From: Phytohabitans kaempferiae
Lineage (GTDB): Bacteria > Actinomycetota > Actinomycetes > Mycobacteriales > Micromonosporaceae
Assembly: GCF_042433955.1 (NCBI RefSeq)
Contig: NZ_JBHLUH010000036.1
Coordinates: forward strand, 1-64,000
Length of the DNA stretch: 64,000 bases
Direction of reading: 5' to 3'
The notes beneath the pieces are model-generated. The model saw only the letters and a list, made by a program, of their open reading frames with translations, had not been told where the DNA came from and did not search any database. The number at the start of each line of letters is the position of its first letter. Position 1 is the stretch's first letter. A program made the position numbers and the translations under genes. Of this stretch, positions 26,284 through 35,475 are shown piece after piece.

Positions 26284-27079
26284 GCGGCAGCAAGCGATGC
26301 GAGGTGAAGGCATGAGGACACTCATCGAGGCCCGCCGGCCTGGACTGCGGTCCCTGCTCATACTCATCCGCGCCGAGGCGAAAATGGTCATGCGGGACAC
26401 GCCTGGGCTGGTCGTCCCGCTGTGCCTGCCCCTGCTGATCCTGCTGACGAGCGCTTCCGCGGCGAGCGGCGAGGTCGTCGAAAACGGACGGACGGCGCTC
26501 GACCTGTTCGTCCTGCCGCTCGTGGCCACGATGATCCTCGCGCTGATCGGCATCATCAACATGCCGAGCTTCCTCGCCTACTACCGGCGTTCCGGAATCC
26601 TGCGCCGGCTCGGGGTCACCCCCGCCTCGCCGGCCATGGTCCTGGTCGCCCAGGTGGTCGTCAGCCTTCTCCAGTCGATCATCGGCATCGTGGCCGCGTT
26701 CGCGTTCGCGCTCCTCGTTTTCGACGCCAACCCGCCAGTCGACGCCGGGGTCGCACTCGGCGTGGCCGTACTGGCGACGGCGGCGATGTACAGCGCCGGC
26801 ATGATCGTCGCCGCGGTTGCCCCCACGCCGAACTCGGCCGTCGCGATCGGGCTGGTCGCCTTCTTCGCCCTCGGCGCCCTCGGCGGCATGTTCGGCGGGC
26901 GGGACGCGCTTCCCGACCCGCTCGCAGAGGTCGGTGGCTGGCTGCCCTTCGGCGCCTCCATCGAAGCCCTCTCGTCAGCCTGGGCCGGCAACACGGTGGA
27001 GGCCGCGCAACTGATCGGCCTCGGCGGGACGGTCGTCGTCGGCGTCCTGATCGCCAGCCTGCTGTTTCGCTGGGAGTGA
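26276..27079 (+). CDS. ABC-2 type exporter permease
   Basis: 267 residues from the ATG with GGAGG at 26262-26266; Met13 at 26312 with GAGGTGAAGG upstream is an equally plausible start. About six hydrophobic helices, an ABC2_membrane arrangement with the cytoplasmic segment AYYRRSGILRRLGVTPAS. It pairs with the ATPase encoded just upstream. It is convergent with the RraA-type gene, whose stop is only 21 bp away. Confidence 0.88.
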   Translation: MSERQQAMRGEGMRTLIEARRPGLRSLLILIRAEAKMVMRDTPGLVVPLCLPLLILLTSASAASGEVVENGRTALDLFVLPLVATMILALIGIINMPSFLAYYRRSGILRRLGVTPASPAMVLVAQVVVSLLQSIIGIVAAFAFALLVFDANPPVDAGVALGVAVLATAAMYSAGMIVAAVAPTPNSAVAIGLVAFFALGALGGMFGGRDALPDPLAEVGGWLPFGASIEALSSAWAGNTVEAAQLIGLGGTVVVGVLIASLLFRWE

Positions 27080-27100
27080 CCGCCCGCTCCGCAGGAGGTG

Positions 27101-27721
27101 CTAACGCAGGCCGAGCAGGTCGAGGGTCAGGGCGCCCGACTCCAGCGCCGCGCGGATGCCGTCCTCCTTGCGTTCCCGTTCGACGGCGGCGTCGATCGCC
27201 TCGGTGAGCCGGTCGCCGAGGATCACCACGACGCCGTCGCGGTCGCCGACGACGATGTCGCCGGGGCGTACCGGGGTGCCGCCGCAACTGATCTGTCCGC
27301 CCACCTCGCCGGCCTGGTTCTTGGTCGTGCCCTTGATGGACACCGCCCGGCAGAACACCGGGAAGCCCATCGCGACGATCGAGTCGACGTCACGCACGCC
27401 ACCGTCGATGACCAGGCCGGCGACGCCGGCGCACCGGGCGGCCAGGGTGAGCACGTCGCCCCAGGCGCCGGCCTCGCGGTAGCCCTTGGCGTCGATGACG
27501 AGTACGTCACCGGGGCGGGCAGCGGCGACCGCGTGGTGGATGAACAGGTTGTCTCCCGGTGGCACGTCGACGGTCAGCGCCCGGCCGGCCAGGAACGACG
27601 ACGGGTCGAGCGACTTGATGCCGCTGTCCATCGCGCCGACCTGTCCCTGTGCCTCGTAGATGGTGGCGGCGCCCAGCCTTCGCAGGATCGCCCGGCGCGG
27701 TTCGTCGATCGGCTCGTTCAC
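27101..27721 (-). CDS. RraA-fold aldolase, LigK/4-carboxy-4-hydroxy-2-oxoadipate aldolase-like
   Basis: 206 residues. The sequence follows class II CHA aldolases: ATIYEAQGQVGAM, PPGDNLFIHHAV, GAWGDVLTLAA and the active-site GGVRDVDS, with GDRDGVVVI near the end. These enzymes cleave 4-carboxy-4-hydroxy-2-oxoadipate to pyruvate and oxaloacetate, the last step of protocatechuate 4,5-cleavage and gallate pathways. It ends the transporter operon (4-bp overlap with the PxpA-like gene). Two other RraA-fold genes lie at 34160-35475 and are less like CHA aldolases. Confidence 0.8.
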   Translation of the reverse strand: MNEPIDEPRRAILRRLGAATIYEAQGQVGAMDSGIKSLDPSSFLAGRALTVDVPPGDNLFIHHAVAAARPGDVLVIDAKGYREAGAWGDVLTLAARCAGVAGLVIDGGVRDVDSIVAMGFPVFCRAVSIKGTTKNQAGEVGGQISCGGTPVRPGDIVVGDRDGVVVILGDRLTEAIDAAVERERKEDGIRAALESGALTLDLLGLR

Positions 27722-28536
27722 GGTTCCTCCTCCTTGTGGTCGGCGACGGCGACCGGCACGACAGCCGGCATGACATCCGCAGCCGGCAGAGCGGCCAGCA
27801 CGACGCCGGCAGCCCGCAGCGCGGCGCTGATCCGGCGGGCGAGACCGACCGCCCCCGGGGTGTCGCCGTGCACGAGTAGCGAGTCGCAGCGCAGTTCGAT
27901 GTCCCGGCCGGTGACGGTGCGGACCACGCCGTCGACGTGCATCCGGCGTACCCGCTCCACCACCTCGTCGGGGTCGGTCAGCACCGATCCGGGCTCGGCG
28001 CGGGGCACCAGGGTCCCGTCATCGCGGTAGGCACGGTCGGCGTATCCGACGATCGCCACGCGCAGGCCGCGGACCCGGGCGGCGTCGGCCAGCCGGCCGG
28101 GCTGGGTCACCACGGTCATCGCCGGGTCGACGGCGACCACAGCATCCACAATCGACTCGGCGTGGTCGGCGCGTACGGCGGCGAGGTTGGCGAGGCTGCC
28201 GTGCGGGCTGACGTGCCGTACGGTCGTGCCGTGCGCGGCCGCGAAGCCGCGCAGCGCGCCGATCTGGTAGATCAGGTCGGTGGTGATCTCGTGGCCGGTC
28301 ATCTCCATCGCCCGGCGGCCGAAGCCGACCAGGTCCCGAAAGCCCGGCTGGGCGCCGACCGACACGCCCCGGGCGACGCAGGCGGCGACGGTGCGGTCCA
28401 TGACCTGCGGGTCGCCGGCGTGGAAACCGCAGGCGACGTGGGCCGACGTGACGATGTCCAGCATTGCCTCGTCGTCGCCGAGCCGGTAGGCGCCGAAGCT
28501 CTCACCGAGGTCGGCGGAAATGTCCACTGTGGTCAC
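27718..28536 (-). CDS. LamB/YcsF family protein (PxpA-like)
   Basis: 272 residues from the GTG that overlaps the stop of the ATPase upstream by 4 bp. It starts VTTVDISADLGESFGAYRLG and has ACGFHAGDP and HVSPHGSLANLA, the family's metal/substrate motifs. PxpA is the 5-oxoprolinase A subunit, but the PxpB and PxpC partners are not in the window, and stand-alone family members occur in organic-acid and aromatic clusters with no proven reaction. The role here is therefore open. Confidence 0.82.
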   Translation of the reverse strand: MTTVDISADLGESFGAYRLGDDEAMLDIVTSAHVACGFHAGDPQVMDRTVAACVARGVSVGAQPGFRDLVGFGRRAMEMTGHEITTDLIYQIGALRGFAAAHGTTVRHVSPHGSLANLAAVRADHAESIVDAVVAVDPAMTVVTQPGRLADAARVRGLRVAIVGYADRAYRDDGTLVPRAEPGSVLTDPDEVVERVRRMHVDGVVRTVTGRDIELRCDSLLVHGDTPGAVGLARRISAALRAAGVVLAALPAADVMPAVVPVAVADHKEEEP

Positions 28537-29642
28537 GGAAGTTGCCGCGCGGCGACGTTCAGCTTGTCGTGCGGCCCGTCCGGAACCGTCCGGTTCGGGA
28601 CGGCCGGACCCGCCGGTACCGGCGCGGACCGCGCCGTCACGGTGCCGTCGGCGATCTCCTCGGCGAAGTGGCAGGCGACGCTGTGCCCGGTGCCGAGCTG
28701 GCGCAGCACCGGCTTCTCGGTCGCGCACCGCTCGGGCCGGGCGAACGCGCAGCGCGTGTGGAAGCGGCAGCCGCTGGGCGGGTCGACCGGGCTCGGCGGG
28801 TCGCCCTCGACCCGGACCGTCCGGTGCGGCTCGGTGCCGGCCAGCCGTCCCTCAGGGATGGAGGAGATCAACGACATCGTGTACGGATGCAGCGGCCGGC
28901 GGTGCAGCTCGGCGGCCGGCGCGAGCTCCACGATGCCGCCGAGGTACATGACCGCGATCCGATCGGCGACGTGGTGCACCACCGCCAGGTCGTGCGAGAT
29001 GAACAGGTAGGTCAGCTTCAGCTCGTCCTTGAGTTCGCGGAGCAGGTTGAGGATCTTCGACTGGACGGAGAGGTCCAGGGCCGACACCGCCTCGTCGGTG
29101 ACCACGAACCGGGGCCGCAGGATCAGTGCCCGGGCGATGCCGATCCGCTGCCGCTGCCCGCCGGAGAGTTCGTGCGGGTACCGGCGGGCCATCCCGGGGT
29201 CGATGCCGACCCGGTCGAGCATCTCGGCCACCATCTCGGCACGCCGGGCGGCCGGGATTCCGCCCCGGATCTCCAGCCCTTCGGCGACCAGCGACCCGAT
29301 CCGGCGGCGCGGATCAAGCGACGAGGACGGGTCCTGGAAGATGAACTGGATGTCGCGCCGCAGTTCGCGCAGCCGCTTTCCGCGTACGTGTGTGATGTCC
29401 TCGCCGGCGAAGGTGATCGAGCCGCTGGTCGGTTCGAAGAGCCGGACCATGGTGCGGCCGAGTGTCGACTTGCCGCAGCCGGACTCGCCGACGAGACCGA
29501 CCACTTCTCCCTCGTGGATCCGCAGGTCCACCTCGTCAACCGCGACGACCTGCGGGGTACGGCCGAAGAGCCGGACCGGGCCGGCGCGGAACCGCTGCCC
29601 GAGGCCGCGTACCTCGACGAGCGGCGCCCTGTCCTCTGTCAT
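28533..29642 (-). CDS. Oligopeptide/dipeptide-type ABC transporter ATPase (OppF/DppF-like)
   Basis: 369 residues from the ATG overlapping the preceding stop (ATGA). Walker A GESGCGKSTLGR, signature LSGGQRQRIG, Walker B RFVVTDEAVSALD and the C-terminal oligopeptide-transporter domain with cysteines (SGCRFHTRCAFARPERC) are all present. It works with the OppD-like ATPase encoded immediately upstream. Confidence 0.92.
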   Translation of the reverse strand: MTEDRAPLVEVRGLGQRFRAGPVRLFGRTPQVVAVDEVDLRIHEGEVVGLVGESGCGKSTLGRTMVRLFEPTSGSITFAGEDITHVRGKRLRELRRDIQFIFQDPSSSLDPRRRIGSLVAEGLEIRGGIPAARRAEMVAEMLDRVGIDPGMARRYPHELSGGQRQRIGIARALILRPRFVVTDEAVSALDLSVQSKILNLLRELKDELKLTYLFISHDLAVVHHVADRIAVMYLGGIVELAPAAELHRRPLHPYTMSLISSIPEGRLAGTEPHRTVRVEGDPPSPVDPPSGCRFHTRCAFARPERCATEKPVLRQLGTGHSVACHFAEEIADGTVTARSAPVPAGPAVPNRTVPDGPHDKLNVAARQLP

Positions 29643-30655
29643 GCCTTCTCCTCGATCAGGTGCCGGCCGCTGTCCGGGGCGCCCGCCGGCTCGGCCAGCC
29701 AGCAACGCACGTCCTGCCGGCCGACCTGGAACACCGGCGGCGGAGTGGCGCAGGCGGGCATCTCGTGTTCACACCGGGTACGGAACAGGCAGCCGGCCGG
29801 CCGGTCACCGGGCGCCGGCAGCCGGCCGGGGATCTCCGGCATCGGCCGGTCCCGCGGGGTGGCGAAGGTGGGCATGGAACGGACCAGACCCGCCGTGTAC
29901 GGATGCCGGGGCGCGCTGAGCACGGCGTCGGCCGGACCGGACTCCACGATCCGGCCGGCGTACATCACCGACACCGTGTCCGACGCCTCGGCGATCAGGC
30001 TCAGGTCGTGCGAGACCAGCACGATCGCCATACCGAACTGCTCCTGCAACGATTTGAGCAGCGCGATGATCTGCGCCTGGGTCGTGACGTCGAGGGCGGT
30101 CGTCGGCTCGTCGGCCAGCAGCAGGCGTGGGCCGGCGGCGACCGCCATGGCGATGACGACCCGTTGCCGCATACCGCCGGAGAGCTCGTGCGGGAACCGC
30201 TTGCCGGTGCGGCCCGGCTCCGGGATGCCGACGAGTTCCAGCAGTTCCCGGGCCCTGGCCTTGGCCGGTCCGGACCGCATGCCCTCGTGCCGGCGCAGCA
30301 CCTGGGCGATCTGCGACTCGGCGCGGTAGACCGGGTTGAGAGCCGTCATCGGGTCCTGGAAGACGAAGCCGATCTGGCTGCCGCGGATGTCCTCGAGCTG
30401 GCGTTCGGAGAGCCCGAGCAGGTCGACTCCGTCATAGAGGATCCGGCTGGCCCGGTCGACGCGTACGGTGCCCGGCAGCAGCCGGCTGATCGACATGATG
30501 GTCATGCTCTTGCCGCAGCCGGACTCGCCGACCAGCCCGACCGTGGAGCGGGCCGGTACGCGCAGGTCGACCTGCTGCACGAGCGGTGTGTCGCCGACCG
30601 CGACCGACAGGTTCTCCACCCGCAGTACGTCGCCGGCGGCGGTCTTGGCGCTCAT
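29639..30655 (-). CDS. Oligopeptide/dipeptide-type ABC transporter ATPase (OppD/DppD-like)
   Basis: 338 residues from the ATG at 30655, which overlaps the DppC-like stop; longer in-frame sequence upstream belongs to another gene's shadow. Walker A GESGCGKSMTIM, Q-loop FVFQDPMTALNP, signature LSGGMRQRV, Walker B LLLADEPTTALD, and a C-terminal Cys-containing oligopeptide domain (CLFRTRCEHEMPAC). First of the two ATPases of this importer. Confidence 0.92.
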   Translation of the reverse strand: MSAKTAAGDVLRVENLSVAVGDTPLVQQVDLRVPARSTVGLVGESGCGKSMTIMSISRLLPGTVRVDRASRILYDGVDLLGLSERQLEDIRGSQIGFVFQDPMTALNPVYRAESQIAQVLRRHEGMRSGPAKARARELLELVGIPEPGRTGKRFPHELSGGMRQRVVIAMAVAAGPRLLLADEPTTALDVTTQAQIIALLKSLQEQFGMAIVLVSHDLSLIAEASDTVSVMYAGRIVESGPADAVLSAPRHPYTAGLVRSMPTFATPRDRPMPEIPGRLPAPGDRPAGCLFRTRCEHEMPACATPPPVFQVGRQDVRCWLAEPAGAPDSGRHLIEEKA

Positions 30656-31491
30656 GCTTTCCTCCCCGTGATCGCCCGGCGCGGGTCGAGCAGGTCGCGC
30701 AGCGAGTCGGCGGCCAGGCTGAACGCCAGGATCGTGACCAGGACGGTGGCGCTGGAGATGGCGATGAATCCGGGGTCGGTGACCATGTAGCGCTGGGCGT
30801 CGGCGACCATCGACCCCCAGGAGGGTTCGGGCGGCACCACGCCGAGCCCGAGGAAACTCAGCCCCGATTCGAGCAGGATCACCGCGGCCATGGTGAGCGA
30901 GATCTGCGCCAGGACGGGGGCGGCGGAGTTCGGCAGCACGACCCGGAACAGGGTCCGGAAGCTGGTCGCGCCGAGCATCCGGGACGCGTCGACGTAGTCG
31001 GCGCCGCGTACGGAGAGCACTTGACTGTAGGTGACCCGGGCGAAGTTCGGGATGAACAGCACGCCGAGGACGACGATCAGGGTGCCGGTGCCGGGTCCGC
31101 GCAGGGCGACGACGAGCAGGGCCAGGATCAGCGGCGGGAATGCCAGGACGAGGTCCATCGACCGCATCCCGAGCCACTCCACGACGCCGCGCAGGTAACC
31201 GCTGAGCAGGCCGATCAGGGTACCGATGACGAGAGCGATGGCGGTCGCGCCGAGGGCGATGGTGAGTTCGGCGCGGGCGCCCCACATGAGCCGGCTGAGG
31301 ATGTCGCGCCCGAACTGGTCGGTGCCGAGCCAGTGGTCGGCGCTGAAGCCCCGCAACCGCTGCGCGATGTCCTGGTCCAGCGGGCCGTACGGGGCCAGCC
31401 AGGGAGCGAGCGCGGCCGCGGCGACCACGACGACGATGACCGCGAGGGAGATGACCGCGGGCAGGTTCCGCCAGGAGACGAAGCCTCTCAT
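30652..31491 (-). CDS. ABC transporter permease (DppC-like)
   Basis: 279 residues with the DppC-type N-terminal helix and extracellular loop (HWLGTDQFGRDILSRLMWG), six helices and the EAA loop YVDASRMLGATSFRTLFRVV. Start at the ATG overlapping the DppB-like stop. It forms the membrane channel with the DppB-like protein. Confidence 0.93.
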   Translation of the reverse strand: MRGFVSWRNLPAVISLAVIVVVVAAAALAPWLAPYGPLDQDIAQRLRGFSADHWLGTDQFGRDILSRLMWGARAELTIALGATAIALVIGTLIGLLSGYLRGVVEWLGMRSMDLVLAFPPLILALLVVALRGPGTGTLIVVLGVLFIPNFARVTYSQVLSVRGADYVDASRMLGATSFRTLFRVVLPNSAAPVLAQISLTMAAVILLESGLSFLGLGVVPPEPSWGSMVADAQRYMVTDPGFIAISSATVLVTILAFSLAADSLRDLLDPRRAITGRKA

Positions 31492-32438
31492 CGTTTCCTC
31501 CCTCGCGGGTCGAGCAGCGGATAGCTGAGGTCCACCAGCATGTTGAGGCCGATGAAGAGGGCGGCGATGACGATCACGATGCCCTGCACGAGCGGATAGT
31601 CGCGGTTCTCCACCGCGCCGACGAGCAGGCCGCTCAGCCCCGGCCAGTTGAACATCCGCTCGATGATCACGGTGCCGCCGAGGAAGGCGCCCATCTGGAG
31701 GCCGACCACGGTCAGCACCGGGCTCAGCGCGTTGCGGATGACGTGCGCGACCAGGACCCGGCGCGACCGCAGGCCGGCCGCGGTGGCGGTACGTACCCAG
31801 TCCTGGCTGATTACCTCCAGCACGGCGGCACGGGTCATCCGCATCACGATCGCGGTGAACCCGATCGCCAGGGTCAGCGTCGGTAGGATCAGCCGTTGCA
31901 GCATGCCGATCGGGTCTTCGGCGAAGGACACGTAGCCGCTGGACGGCAACCACCTGAGCTTCAACGCGAAGAGGTAGACAAGGAACAGGCCGATGACGTA
32001 CGCCGGCGCGGCGATTCCGGTGCTGACCAGCGCTCGCGCCACGGCGTCCACCGTGCCGCCACGCCGCGCCGTCCAGGCGCCCAGCGGGATGCCGACGGCG
32101 ACCGCGACCACCGTGGCCGACAGGACCAGCAGCAGGGTACGAGGCAGTCGCTGTACGACGTATGCCGCGACCGGCTCGCCGTCCTGCAGCGAGGTGCCGA
32201 GGTCGCCGTGGAGCAGGCCGGTCAGGTAGTCCCAGTACTGCGTGGCGAGCGGCTGGTCCAGCCCGAGGGCGGTCCGCAGCGCGGCGATCGCCTCCGGGGT
32301 GGCGGTGCCGCCCTGCCCGACGAGCAGCAACTCGGCTGGATCGCCGGGCAGGACGTGCAGCATCAGGAAGATCGCCGTAACGACGAAGTAGAGCAGGACC
32401 AACCCGATGGCGGTGCGCTGGATGAGGAATCGCGCCAC
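31488..32438 (-). CDS. ABC transporter permease (DppB-like)
   Basis: 316 residues; the N-terminal RFLIQRTAIGLVLLYFVV helix, then HVLPGDPAELL, and the EAA-like loop DWVRTATAAGLRSRRVL are typical of DppB/GsiC permeases. It starts 6 bp after the binding-protein stop and overlaps the next permease by 4 bp. Confidence 0.93.
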   Translation of the reverse strand: MARFLIQRTAIGLVLLYFVVTAIFLMLHVLPGDPAELLLVGQGGTATPEAIAALRTALGLDQPLATQYWDYLTGLLHGDLGTSLQDGEPVAAYVVQRLPRTLLLVLSATVVAVAVGIPLGAWTARRGGTVDAVARALVSTGIAAPAYVIGLFLVYLFALKLRWLPSSGYVSFAEDPIGMLQRLILPTLTLAIGFTAIVMRMTRAAVLEVISQDWVRTATAAGLRSRRVLVAHVIRNALSPVLTVVGLQMGAFLGGTVIIERMFNWPGLSGLLVGAVENRDYPLVQGIVIVIAALFIGLNMLVDLSYPLLDPRGRKR

Positions 32439-32444
32439 GGAAAG

Positions 32445-34040
32445 CTACCCCTTGGTGACGGTCGCGAAGCTGTATCCGGACTCGTACGTCAGGAATCCGG
32501 GCAGGTTGTCGAAGCCGCCGATCGAGGAGGTGTAGCCGTACGCCTGGTCGCGCCAGACCAGGCCGACGATCGGCGCCTGCTCCAGGACGGCCTGCTGGAG
32601 CTGGTCGTAGACCTGCTTGCGAGCGGCCGCGTCGGTCTCCCGACGGCCGGCCGCGATCAGCTCGGTGACCTTCTCGTCGGCGAACCCGAACGACCGGTTC
32701 TGGTTCGGCGGCCCGACCAGGAACTGGTCGATCGAGGACGGGTCGTTGACGACGCCGACCGAGCCGTAGACGGCGATGTCGTAGTCGCCCTTGGTGCCGC
32801 GCTCGACCCGGCCGGCCCAGTCCGGCGAGTCCAGGGTGAGCCGGATACCGACCTTCTCCAGGTCGGACTGGACCGACAGCGCCGCGTCCTGGTGGAACTT
32901 GGGCGCGGAGGTGGCCAGCAGCCGGGCCTCGAAGCCGTTGGGGTAGCCGGCCTCGGTGAGCAGCCGCCGGGCCTCGTCGAGGTCCAGCCGCCAGTGGTTG
33001 GCGTACGTGTCGTTGTAGATCTCGCTGGACTTCGGCACGGGCAGGCCGAACATCGCGGTGCCCCGGCCTTCGAGCGCGGCGGCGACGATGTTCTCCCGGT
33101 TGACCGCGAATCCGACCGCCCGCCGTACCCGCGGGTCGGCGAACGGGCCGCTCGTGGTGTTGAAGGTGAGGAACATGAAGGGGCCGTCACTGGTGACGTC
33201 GAGCGTGAGGCCGGCGCCTTCGACCCGCTCGTAGTCGGCCCAACCGACCACTGACACCATGTCGAGTTCGCCCGAGAGCAAGGCGTTGTTGCGGGCCGCC
33301 TCGTCGGTGTAGACGTGGAACTCGATCCCGCCGAGCTTGGCGTCGCCGCCGAAGAAGCCCGGGAACCGCTCGACGGTGACCGAGGCGCCCTTCTGCACCG
33401 AGACGTGCCGGAACGGGCCGGCGCCGATCCAGGTCGGGTTGGTGGAGCCGAGCGCGGCGACCGGCAGGATGGCCGCGTTGACGTCGGCGAGGTAGGCCAG
33501 GAAGGCGGCGTCCGGTCCGGCGAGCGTCACGACCACGGTCCGCTCGTCGGGGGCGGTGACGGACTTGATGCCGCGCAGCACCGACGACAGCTTGGCCGCC
33601 GAGTCCGGGCTGGCCAGGAACTCCAGGTTGGCCTTGACCACCTCGGCGGTGACCGGGCTGCCGTCGTGGAACTGCACCCCGGAGCGCAGGGTGAAGGTGA
33701 AGGTGGCGTCCTGCTGCTCGTACGACTCGGCGATGGCGGGCACGATCTTGCCCGCGCCGTCGTACGCGACCAGGCCCCGGTGCAGCGCGGCGGTGATCAG
33801 CATCTGCGCCGACCCCTGCTGGCGGAAGGCGACCAGCGCGGTAGCGTCGGTGTCGAGCCCGACCTTGAGCACCGCGTTCGGGTCACCGCCGGAGGTGCTG
33901 TCACCGTCGCCCCCGCCACAGGCGCCCAGCAGGCTCGACGCGCCGGCACCGGCCCCGATCAGGGCGCCCAGCCGCAGCAGTCCCCGCCGGCTCAGCCGGG
34001 GGTTCAGACCGCCGACCGCAGCACTATCAAATTGCCTCAT
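32445..34040 (-). CDS. Family-5 solute-binding lipoprotein with Tat-type signal
   Basis: 531 residues. The N-terminus has a twin-arginine motif SRRGLLRLG (residues 17-25) and a lipobox LLGAC with Cys41, so it is probably a Tat-exported lipoprotein. The SBP_bac_5 fold is shown by LVAYDGAGKIVPAIAESYEQ, TFTLRSGVQFHDGSPVTAEVV and PRVRRAVGFAVNRENI. Family-5 proteins bind peptides but also many non-peptide ligands; with aromatic-catabolism genes on both sides, a plant-derived aromatic or conjugate is possible (inference). First gene of the transporter operon. Confidence 0.92.
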   Translation of the reverse strand: MRQFDSAAVGGLNPRLSRRGLLRLGALIGAGAGASSLLGACGGGDGDSTSGGDPNAVLKVGLDTDATALVAFRQQGSAQMLITAALHRGLVAYDGAGKIVPAIAESYEQQDATFTFTLRSGVQFHDGSPVTAEVVKANLEFLASPDSAAKLSSVLRGIKSVTAPDERTVVVTLAGPDAAFLAYLADVNAAILPVAALGSTNPTWIGAGPFRHVSVQKGASVTVERFPGFFGGDAKLGGIEFHVYTDEAARNNALLSGELDMVSVVGWADYERVEGAGLTLDVTSDGPFMFLTFNTTSGPFADPRVRRAVGFAVNRENIVAAALEGRGTAMFGLPVPKSSEIYNDTYANHWRLDLDEARRLLTEAGYPNGFEARLLATSAPKFHQDAALSVQSDLEKVGIRLTLDSPDWAGRVERGTKGDYDIAVYGSVGVVNDPSSIDQFLVGPPNQNRSFGFADEKVTELIAAGRRETDAAARKQVYDQLQQAVLEQAPIVGLVWRDQAYGYTSSIGGFDNLPGFLTYESGYSFATVTKG

Positions 34041-34055
34041 GACTACCCCAATCAG

Positions 34056-34083
34056 GGAATATCTATCTCTGTACCGGAATATC
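34056..34083 (-). promoter_or_regulatory. Direct repeats GGAATATC, 20 bp apart, before the binding-protein gene
   Basis: GGAATATC at 34056-34063 and again at 34076-34083; the second is part of TACCGGAAT, also found in the palindrome at 40105-40138. Candidate operator for the IclR protein encoded at 40286. Confidence 0.45.
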
Positions 34084-34159
34084 GTGATGTCTGGAGAGTG
34101 CGGCTCTCCCGTGGGCTGAATTTGTGTGATGGCGGGGAGGGCGGTGGCCAGCCGGGGCG

Positions 34160-34816
34160 CTATCCGACCCGCTGCTGCAACGCGTGGTAACCGTAACGGG
34201 CACGGGCCTGCCGCAACGAGGTACCGGTCAGGGCGTCAGCGACGATCCGGTCCTCCCGCTCGGCGATCTCGCGGGCAGCGGCGAGCACGTCCGCCTCCCG
34301 GCTCCTGGGCACGGCCAGCACCCCGTCGTCGTCGCCGATCAGCAGGTCGCCCGGCTTGACCTGGACCGTGCCGAGGCTGATCGTCCCGCCGGTCTCGGCC
34401 ACCTCGACCCGGTCCTTGCCGGTACGCATCAGCCGGCCCCGGCTGTAGATCGGATAGCCGAGGTCGAGTGCCCGCCGCACGTCGCGGGGTACCCCGTTGA
34501 CGACCGTGCCGGCGATCCCGGCCCGATGCGCGACCGCGGTCAGGATGTCACCCCACACCGTGCAGTCGGTGCGGCCGGCGTTGTCCAGGGCGACGACCGA
34601 GCCGGCGGGTACGTCGTCGATGTAGTCCCCCACCGTGCCGGCGGGCACCCCGACCGGTACGTACCGGACGGTGAACGCCCGGCCGACCATCCGCTGCCCC
34701 GGGGCGAGCGGCGCCAGCCCGATCGCCGCGCCGAGCAGGCCAAGCCGGTCGAGGGCGTCGGAAACGGTGGCGGTACTCAACGCGCGGAAGCCGGCGGTGA
34801 TCTCTTCGTCGCTCAT
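34160..34816 (-). CDS. RraA-family protein (dimethylmenaquinone methyltransferase-like annotation family)
   Basis: 218 residues; TVSDALDRLGLLG near the N-terminus, AGTVGDYIDDVPAGSVVALD, TVWGDILTAVA, and NGVPRDVRRA. The conserved G-x20-RD element of RraA-fold aldolases is there (W-GD...-RD), so a metal-dependent aldolase or decarboxylase is possible, but the substrate is unclear. It overlaps the next RraA-family gene by 4 bp and is the last gene of the hydroxylase/dioxygenase operon. Confidence 0.78.
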   Translation of the reverse strand: MSDEEITAGFRALSTATVSDALDRLGLLGAAIGLAPLAPGQRMVGRAFTVRYVPVGVPAGTVGDYIDDVPAGSVVALDNAGRTDCTVWGDILTAVAHRAGIAGTVVNGVPRDVRRALDLGYPIYSRGRLMRTGKDRVEVAETGGTISLGTVQVKPGDLLIGDDDGVLAVPRSREADVLAAAREIAEREDRIVADALTGTSLRQARARYGYHALQQRVG

Positions 34817-35475
34817 CGGGGAGTCTCCTTGAACCTGCTGTCGTGCATCACCTCGGCCACCGGTGTCCCCGACCGAATCGCCTCGGCCATCTGCCGCTCG
34901 CGTTCACTGAGCGCCTCCGCGCCGGCGATCGCCTCGGCAGCCCGGTCGGCCGGGACGAAGACGACGCCGTTCGTGTCGGCCAGGACCAGGTCACCGGTTG
35001 CCACCGCGACCGCGCCGACCGTGATCGGCTCGCCGTGGTTGGCCTGCACGATCCGCCCGCGGGCCGTGGTCGGGACCACCGCCCGGGCGAAGACCGTGAA
35101 CCCCAGCTCGGTCGCCTCGGCGACATCGCGGCAGGCGCCGTCGACCACCACTCCGCGCACGCCGCGGGCGGTGGCTGCCAGGGAGAGCAGGCCGCCCCAG
35201 CAGGAAACGTCGGTCCGGCCCCCGTTGTCAATGACAAGTACGTCACCGTCCCGGGCGTCGGCCAGCGCCTCGGTGGCGATGTGCTTGCCGGGCAGGTCGC
35301 CGCGCTTGGGGATCACCTGGACGGTCACGGCCCGACCGGCGACAGGGCGGCCGGTGCCACTGACCGCGTGGATGCCCGGCGCGGCCGAGGGCAGCCCGAG
35401 CCCGTCCAGCACGTCGGAGACCGCGCAGGTGTCCAGGCGGCCCAGCCGCTCGATAAGTTCCGGATCCGCGCTCAT
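34813..35475 (-). CDS. RraA-family protein, second copy
   Basis: 220 residues; CAVSDVLDGLGLPSA, VIPKRGDLPGKHIATEAL, DVSCWGGLLSLAA and DGACRDVAEATELG. It is a diverged relative of its downstream neighbour: the WGD aspartate is replaced (CWGGLL), so the active site may differ. The two could form a hetero-oligomer or act on sequential intermediates. It overlaps RidA by 4 bp. Confidence 0.78.
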   Translation of the reverse strand: MSADPELIERLGRLDTCAVSDVLDGLGLPSAAPGIHAVSGTGRPVAGRAVTVQVIPKRGDLPGKHIATEALADARDGDVLVIDNGGRTDVSCWGGLLSLAATARGVRGVVVDGACRDVAEATELGFTVFARAVVPTTARGRIVQANHGEPITVGAVAVATGDLVLADTNGVVFVPADRAAEAIAGAEALSERERQMAEAIRSGTPVAEVMHDSRFKETPR

